Shown here: one piece after another, positions 32,044 to 36,461 of the stretch
How positions within the stretch are numbered: the stretch's first letter is position 1
How the letters are laid out: every line of letters begins with the position of its first letter
Source: Elusimicrobiota bacterium
GTDB lineage: Bacteria; Elusimicrobiota; Elusimicrobia; Elusimicrobiales; UBA9959
DNA length: 36,461 nt
Direction: 5' to 3'
Assembly (NCBI GenBank): GCA_016209085.1
Contig: JACQWV010000124.1
Span: 1-36,461 of the forward strand
Notes under the pieces: generated by a model
Databases searched by the model: none
What the model was told of the DNA's origin: nothing
The model's input: the letters and a program-made list of their open reading frames with translations, nothing else
Position numbers and translations under genes: made by a program

Positions 32044-33320
32044 GGATTTATTCCTCTCCCCATGGCTTTTTCAAATTCTGCGTATGCGATTTCAAGCTCG
32101 TATTTTGCTGCCAGAAGTTGTTCCTGGGCGCTCGTGAGGTTTTCTTCTGCCTGGCGCCATTCAAAATAAGCGGTCTGTCCGCTCACATACTGGTTTTTGA
32201 CGAGCCATGCCCGCTCGCTTAAGGCGTTGAGGGTGACTTCCCTCACTTTCATAAGCGAGTAGGTTTCCTTCCATTGCAAAAAGGAATCTTCGGCCGAGAT
32301 AAAAACGTCGTCTCTGGTTTTCTTCAGGATTTCCTCAACGCGGTTTATTTCAGCCCGGGCAGACTTGGTATCGTTTTTGGTTTTCCAGCCCGAGAAAAGA
32401 GGCCAGTTTATCTGAAAAGACCAGTTCCAGTTTTTTGCGTCAGGCGGCCACTCGGAATCCGCCCGCCCCCACGCTCCGCTCAGGGACGCTCCGGGCATGA
32501 ATCCTCCGCGGATTCTGGACAGCTCCTCCCTGCTTGCGTTAAGCCCAGCTTCATTGGAAACCACGGAGGGATGCGTTTTTAATTCCGGTTCAAAATCCGA
32601 AAAATCCAAAGGAGGCTCCGGCGAAACAGGGGCGGGCATTATCAAAATCGGCAGGCGAATATCCCTTCCGAGCAGCTGGTTTAATTTTTTTTGGGCTGTT
32701 TTCAGCTCTCTTTCTGTTTTCTGTTTTTTCCATTTTGAAGTTTCAAGAAGAGCCTCGGTCTCAAGCAATGCCGCATTGCTTTCCCTGCCCGCGTTGTACT
32801 TTAATTTGACCAACTGAACGTTCTCCTGTCTCCGCCTTATCACTTCGTGGTTCAAAACCAACTGCTCTTTGGCGGAGGCGATCTGGGCGAAAATGCGGCG
32901 CAGAGAGAAAAATGCCTCTGTCTCGGCTGTTTTATAATCCGAGCGGGCTTTTTGAAGCTCAAAACGGCTTTTTTTCAGGGCAGCGGCGTCGGCCATTCCT
33001 GAAAACAGGGAATAAGAGCCGCTCAGATTATAGTTGTATTGTTTCTGCCTTGCTGCGCCCGCTTCTGTTTCAGTGCGGCCCAGATTAACAGCCAGACTCG
33101 GATAGAAATTTGAATAGGCGGCTTTGTGTCTTGCCTCAAATTCATTGACAAGAGCTTTTGCCGCCAAAACATCAGGGTTGTTAAGAAGAAGTATTTTAGA
33201 AGCATCATTAAGAGTCATTCCGGAGGGCGCAAACTTCTCGCCGCTGCTCTGCGCCCGCGCAACAGAACAAATCAGAGACAAGCAAACCAGATGGCATGCA
33301 AAACAGGTTTTTTTATTCAT
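32040..33320 (-). CDS. TolC-family outer-membrane efflux protein
   Basis: MNKKTCFACHLVCLSLICSVARA signal; coiled-coil repeats ARHKAAYSNFYPSLAVNLG and GARREELSRIRGGFMPGASLSG-like halves; listed start at 33437 would overlap the upstream gene. Confidence 0.88.
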   Translation of the reverse strand: MNKKTCFACHLVCLSLICSVARAQSSGEKFAPSGMTLNDASKILLLNNPDVLAAKALVNEFEARHKAAYSNFYPSLAVNLGRTETEAGAARQKQYNYNLSGSYSLFSGMADAAALKKSRFELQKARSDYKTAETEAFFSLRRIFAQIASAKEQLVLNHEVIRRRQENVQLVKLKYNAGRESNAALLETEALLETSKWKKQKTERELKTAQKKLNQLLGRDIRLPILIMPAPVSPEPPLDFSDFEPELKTHPSVVSNEAGLNASREELSRIRGGFMPGASLSGAWGRADSEWPPDAKNWNWSFQINWPLFSGWKTKNDTKSARAEINRVEEILKKTRDDVFISAEDSFLQWKETYSLMKVREVTLNALSERAWLVKNQYVSGQTAYFEWRQAEENLTSAQEQLLAAKYELEIAYAEFEKAMGRGINP

Positions 33321-34230
33321 AGAAAAAATTTTCGGGTAAATCCTCACTGGTCCGCTGCATAGCGGGGTTAAATTGCACGGACTCTCTTGCTGGGGCGTGT
33401 TGAACTGCGAAGACGCCGGCCAGCACAAGAAGTCCACCCAGAATAATGGTTACTATAACCGGTTCGTGCAGCAAAGTTACAGCAGCAATAAACGTGATGA
33501 AAGGCTCCAGATAGAGGAATGCCGCAACCTTAGATGCCTCTATCCGTTCCAACGCCGTATACCAGAAAAGATAACCGAGCCCCGAGCATCCGACGCCGAG
33601 AAATAAAATAGAGCCGGTGCCTACACCCGACAGCGCACTGTAGTCGCGCCACCCCGCGCCTGCCACGAACAAGGGTAAAAGCATGAGCCACCCGAGAAAC
33701 ATCACGGCGGTTGTCGTACGAACGCTCCCGAGACGCTTCAAGGTGCTGTGACCGAGAACCGTGTAGACAGCCCAGTTAACAGTGCTGGCCAGTATCAGAA
33801 GGTCTCCGCGAGTTGTGGGCAATGTAAGAACGCTCCATGAAAGTTCGCCTCTTGTCAGAACGAGGGCGGAAAGTAATGCGGACCAAATCGGAATCAGTCC
33901 AATCAACCAACCTGTGCGAATTGCAGTGGTGAGTGTGAGTCCATGAATCTGGAGTATTTGGTGGACGAAAATTCCGACAAAGCCCATGAAAGTGAGAGCG
34001 GGCCATGTATCGCGTGGGGGAAGCAGGGGTTCACCCCGGATCCGTAGGATGAAGATGAGAGTGATGACACCGAGGGTGAAGCGGCTGAAGATGATAGTGA
34101 CTGGCGATGCCTCTTGCAGGACAGCCTTTGTTGCTACGAAAGAGACACCCCAGAGAATGACCGCACCGAAAGCGGCAAGCCGCGGAATAAGGGTATTTGT
34201 GTTCATCTCAATACTGCTAATTTTCTCCAA
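33313..34230 (-). CDS. EamA/DMT-family transporter
   Basis: Ten-TM pattern; AFGAVILWGVSFVATKAVLQEASPVTIIFSRFTLG and LEPFITFIAAVTLLHEPV. Confidence 0.92.
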   Translation of the reverse strand: MEKISSIEMNTNTLIPRLAAFGAVILWGVSFVATKAVLQEASPVTIIFSRFTLGVITLIFILRIRGEPLLPPRDTWPALTFMGFVGIFVHQILQIHGLTLTTAIRTGWLIGLIPIWSALLSALVLTRGELSWSVLTLPTTRGDLLILASTVNWAVYTVLGHSTLKRLGSVRTTTAVMFLGWLMLLPLFVAGAGWRDYSALSGVGTGSILFLGVGCSGLGYLFWYTALERIEASKVAAFLYLEPFITFIAAVTLLHEPVIVTIILGGLLVLAGVFAVQHAPARESVQFNPAMQRTSEDLPENFFYE

Positions 34231-34341
34231 TCTTTTGCGATTATATTAGTGTGGACAGATTTATGTATTTTTAAAATCTTTTCTCATAAAATATTATAAC
34301 AGATAATTGAAATTTTTGCATATTTTCCCTATTTTTGCGTG

Positions 34342-34941
34342 TTACGGCTTTATCGGTTCAAGAGCGCATTTATAGGCAGTCAAATCTTTTTGTTCGCGAG
34401 GCGTCAATTTAAGTCTATATACAGGTTCCTTTTCATCGCTTACTTGGATTTCAGCAGGACTGCCTCTTAATGTTACTATTGCGGGGTTATGCAAAAGTTT
34501 CAAAGAGCCGTCTGTTTGTTTTTTGAAGATAGACACATCTATTCTAACCGCTTTCTCATCAAGGGAAGTTACTTTGATTCTCAAAAGCATATTGTTAATT
34601 GTTATTTCTTGGGCTTGGGCATCAGTGACTAACAGGCCTCCGAGAACCTCGGCAGAATCTCTCAGTTGCAGAGAGTAATTGATTGAAAAAAGTTTTTTTA
34701 TGCCGTTTTTTATATTTTCAGAAGCGCCGGGGATAAAAAAAACGACCACAGCCGCACAAACAGCCAATCCTGCAAAAACTGCTGTCCTGGACCATAACGG
34801 CTGCCTTAAGAAACCAATCTGCCTTTTTGGTTTTTCAACGGCATTTTTTATATCAGGCCACAAATCACGAGTCTCAAGCAATTTTGTCTGAGCGCATATT
34901 TTATTAAAAACTCCTTCAAGATTTTCTTTATCTTTTAACAT
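34342..34941 (-). CDS. Putative anti-sigma factor-like membrane protein
   Basis: Single TM (TAVFAGLAVCAAVVVFFIP) with N-terminal cytosolic region; overlaps the sigma-factor 3' end by 14 bp. Confidence 0.65.
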   Translation of the reverse strand: MLKDKENLEGVFNKICAQTKLLETRDLWPDIKNAVEKPKRQIGFLRQPLWSRTAVFAGLAVCAAVVVFFIPGASENIKNGIKKLFSINYSLQLRDSAEVLGGLLVTDAQAQEITINNMLLRIKVTSLDEKAVRIDVSIFKKQTDGSLKLLHNPAIVTLRGSPAEIQVSDEKEPVYRLKLTPREQKDLTAYKCALEPIKP

Positions 34942-35554
34942 AATCAGCCTCCTTTTTATCATGGGTTCCATTTTTAAAATATTCCGGAAATTTCGGAGCT
35001 AATTGTTTATAAAGCAGTTTTCTACCCTTTAAAAGCCTTAAACTGACTGCATTTTGTGAAATACCCAGTCTTATGGAGATATCATTCAGGCTAGTTTCAT
35101 GGAAGTGGAAAAGCACGAAAACTTCCTTGAGAGAAACAGGCAGGTTTCTTACGGCTTTATCAAGACATTTCAATAATTCTTTCTTGGTTAGAGACTCTTC
35201 CGGTTTATCATGCGCGTCAACCGGTTCCGGAGGGGCGTTTTCTCCTTCCGGGAAGCCAAAACGCTCAAGACTGAAGAAATTTATAATAGATAAACGTCTC
35301 AATCTGTTGCGCGTTATGTTAAGTGCAATAGTATAGAGCCAGTTTGAGAAATCATGGGCCGTATTGTAGAGTTTAAGGCTGGCGTATGCTTTGATAAAGG
35401 CAGTTTGCGCTATGTCTTCAGCTTCATGGATATTACCGGTCATTCTTAAAGCCAAATCATAAAGCCGGTTCTGATATTTTTCAACCAGAGGTTTAAAAGC
35501 TTCAGAATCGCCTTTTAATGTTTCTGTTACCATGCGGATGTCTTCCTGCTGCAT
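34928..35554 (-). CDS. ECF RNA polymerase sigma factor
   Basis: FKPLVEKYQNRLYDLALRMTGNIHEAEDIAQTAFIKAYASL (region 2) and LNDISIRLGISQNAVSLRLLKGRKLL (region 4). Confidence 0.94.
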   Translation of the reverse strand: MQQEDIRMVTETLKGDSEAFKPLVEKYQNRLYDLALRMTGNIHEAEDIAQTAFIKAYASLKLYNTAHDFSNWLYTIALNITRNRLRRLSIINFFSLERFGFPEGENAPPEPVDAHDKPEESLTKKELLKCLDKAVRNLPVSLKEVFVLFHFHETSLNDISIRLGISQNAVSLRLLKGRKLLYKQLAPKFPEYFKNGTHDKKEADYVKR

Positions 35555-35628
35555 TAGAACTCCTTTAAAACACTAAGTTATAACAGGGGACCGACCTAAA
35601 ATTTCAGAACGATCCCCCCTAACCTCTT

Positions 35629-35859
35629 TTACCGGACAATACTTCTACATTTTACTTTACCATTTTCCTCTATACAATCGGTCGTTACCTGCTGCGGCGA
35701 GTCGACTTTTCCTCCGGAAGTGGTACAAACTATTTTTCCGTTTTTGTTATTGCAAACAGTTTGCGCTGTTCCAACACTGGCCTTATGAGCATACAGTATC
35801 GTCCCTGTCATGACTCCTGCGGCCAGGATTATTAATGCAAGTTTATGACTATTTTTCAT
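35629..35859 (-). CDS. Small secreted Cys-containing protein upstream of the ECF sigma gene
   Basis: 76 aa with signal/anchor LALIILAAGVMTGTILYA; NKNGKIVCTTSGG and EENGKVKCRSIVR similar units. Confidence 0.6.
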   Translation of the reverse strand: MKNSHKLALIILAAGVMTGTILYAHKASVGTAQTVCNNKNGKIVCTTSGGKVDSPQQVTTDCIEENGKVKCRSIVR

Positions 35860-35956
35860 TTCCGCACCTCCTTATTGGCTCCTCATTATATATACAATCC
35901 GCAATTTAAAATCTTTCCAACAGTTACTGAAGTGTAATTTCGGGTTAGTCTTTATA

Positions 35957-36010
35957 ACCCCGCCACCCACTTAAGGCAGAATGCCCTTTTCTGGCAAGTG
36001 GGTCGTGGGG
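35957..36010. repeat. Hairpin CCCC..CCACCCACTT...AAGTGGGT..GTGGGG
   Basis: Inverted arms ACCCACTT/AAGTGGGT with outer CCCCGCC/GTGGGG extension. Confidence 0.6.
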
Positions 36011-36064
36011 TAAAAGGCACGGGTGATTCTGTTAGGCTGGACTATTTTGCAATTATTGTCTTAA

Positions 36065-36089
36065 CCCTCTCCAGAGAACGGGAGAGGGA
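36065..36089. repeat. Palindrome CCCTCTCC-agagaac-GGGAGAGGG
   Basis: Near-perfect 8-bp arms. Confidence 0.65.
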
Positions 36090-36147
36090 AAGGCGAGGGC
36101 GGGGCCGATTGTGTTGCCCGGATATATGTGTTATAGATATCTGTATT

Positions 36148-36460
36148 TACTGAGCTTCGCAGAAATAATGGATACGCTGGCTGAGCCGATTTTTGAGCGA
36201 GACAAGCCTGCCTGCCGAAGCCTCGGCGCAGGCAGGGAACGAGGAGCGCGCATAACTTGGGTTATGTAAGCGACGAGTGACGCGCTCTAAGCCGAAAAGC
36301 GGCCAGCCCCTTTCCCTTCAAGGGAAAGGGGAGGCTCATATTTGGCCGTCTGCTGCGTTGCTCCTCACTCACATAGCGAACGCTATGCTCGTTCGTCGCG
36401 CCTTGCATCCAATCCAAATATGAGCCTCCAACGTGCCCATTATTTCTGCGAAGCTCAGTA
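36148..36460. mobile_element. MITE-like element, copy D (longest, with nested palindromes)
   Basis: TACTGAGCTTCGCAGAAATAATGG...CCATTATTTCTGCGAAGCTCAGTA; same interior as copy A plus a CCTGCCTGC...GCAGGCAGG insert and an enlarged central hairpin. Confidence 0.85.
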
Positions 36461-36461
36461 A

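Noticed and set aside
32040-33437. Listed TolC start at 33437
   Set aside because: It would extend across the 3' end of the EamA gene; MNKKTCF at 33320 gives a proper signal peptide.

Overview
The window is about 36.5 kb from an uncultivated-looking bacterial chromosome; I cannot assign a phylum with confidence. It spans the replication-origin neighbourhood: gyrA, gyrB, a DUF721/DciA-like gene, dnaN and dnaA are all on the minus strand, and two perfect TTATCCACA DnaA boxes lie at the dnaA start. Other recognisable content includes nifS/nifU-like Fe-S genes, a natural purN-purH fusion, a TolC/MacA/MacB plus ABC-2 exporter operon, an ECF sigma/anti-sigma pair, a multi-receiver GGDEF-like regulator truncated at the left edge, a trypsin-like protease, a SWIB protein and two tRNAs.

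The main observations are:
(1) A tight four-gene operon (13162-8655). It encodes a DUF2207-like membrane protein with a (Ala-Cys-His-X)8 C-terminal tail, then a PqqD-like/radical SAM/SPASM enzyme, a small secreted Tudor-knot-like protein, and a membrane protein. This looks like a peptide/protein-modification system related to, but distinct from, ACGX-repeat systems.
(2) A 432-aa HNH-containing intein in GyrB, at the same site as the cyanobacterial Ssp GyrB intein.
(3) A family of four 203-313 bp MITE-like elements with TA-CTGAGC...GCTCAG-TA ends, two of which supply the stop codons of neighbouring genes and some of which carry smaller nested palindromes.
(4) An in-frame 48-bp palindromic element inside purH.
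All calls come from reading the sequence and ORF track; no searches were run.
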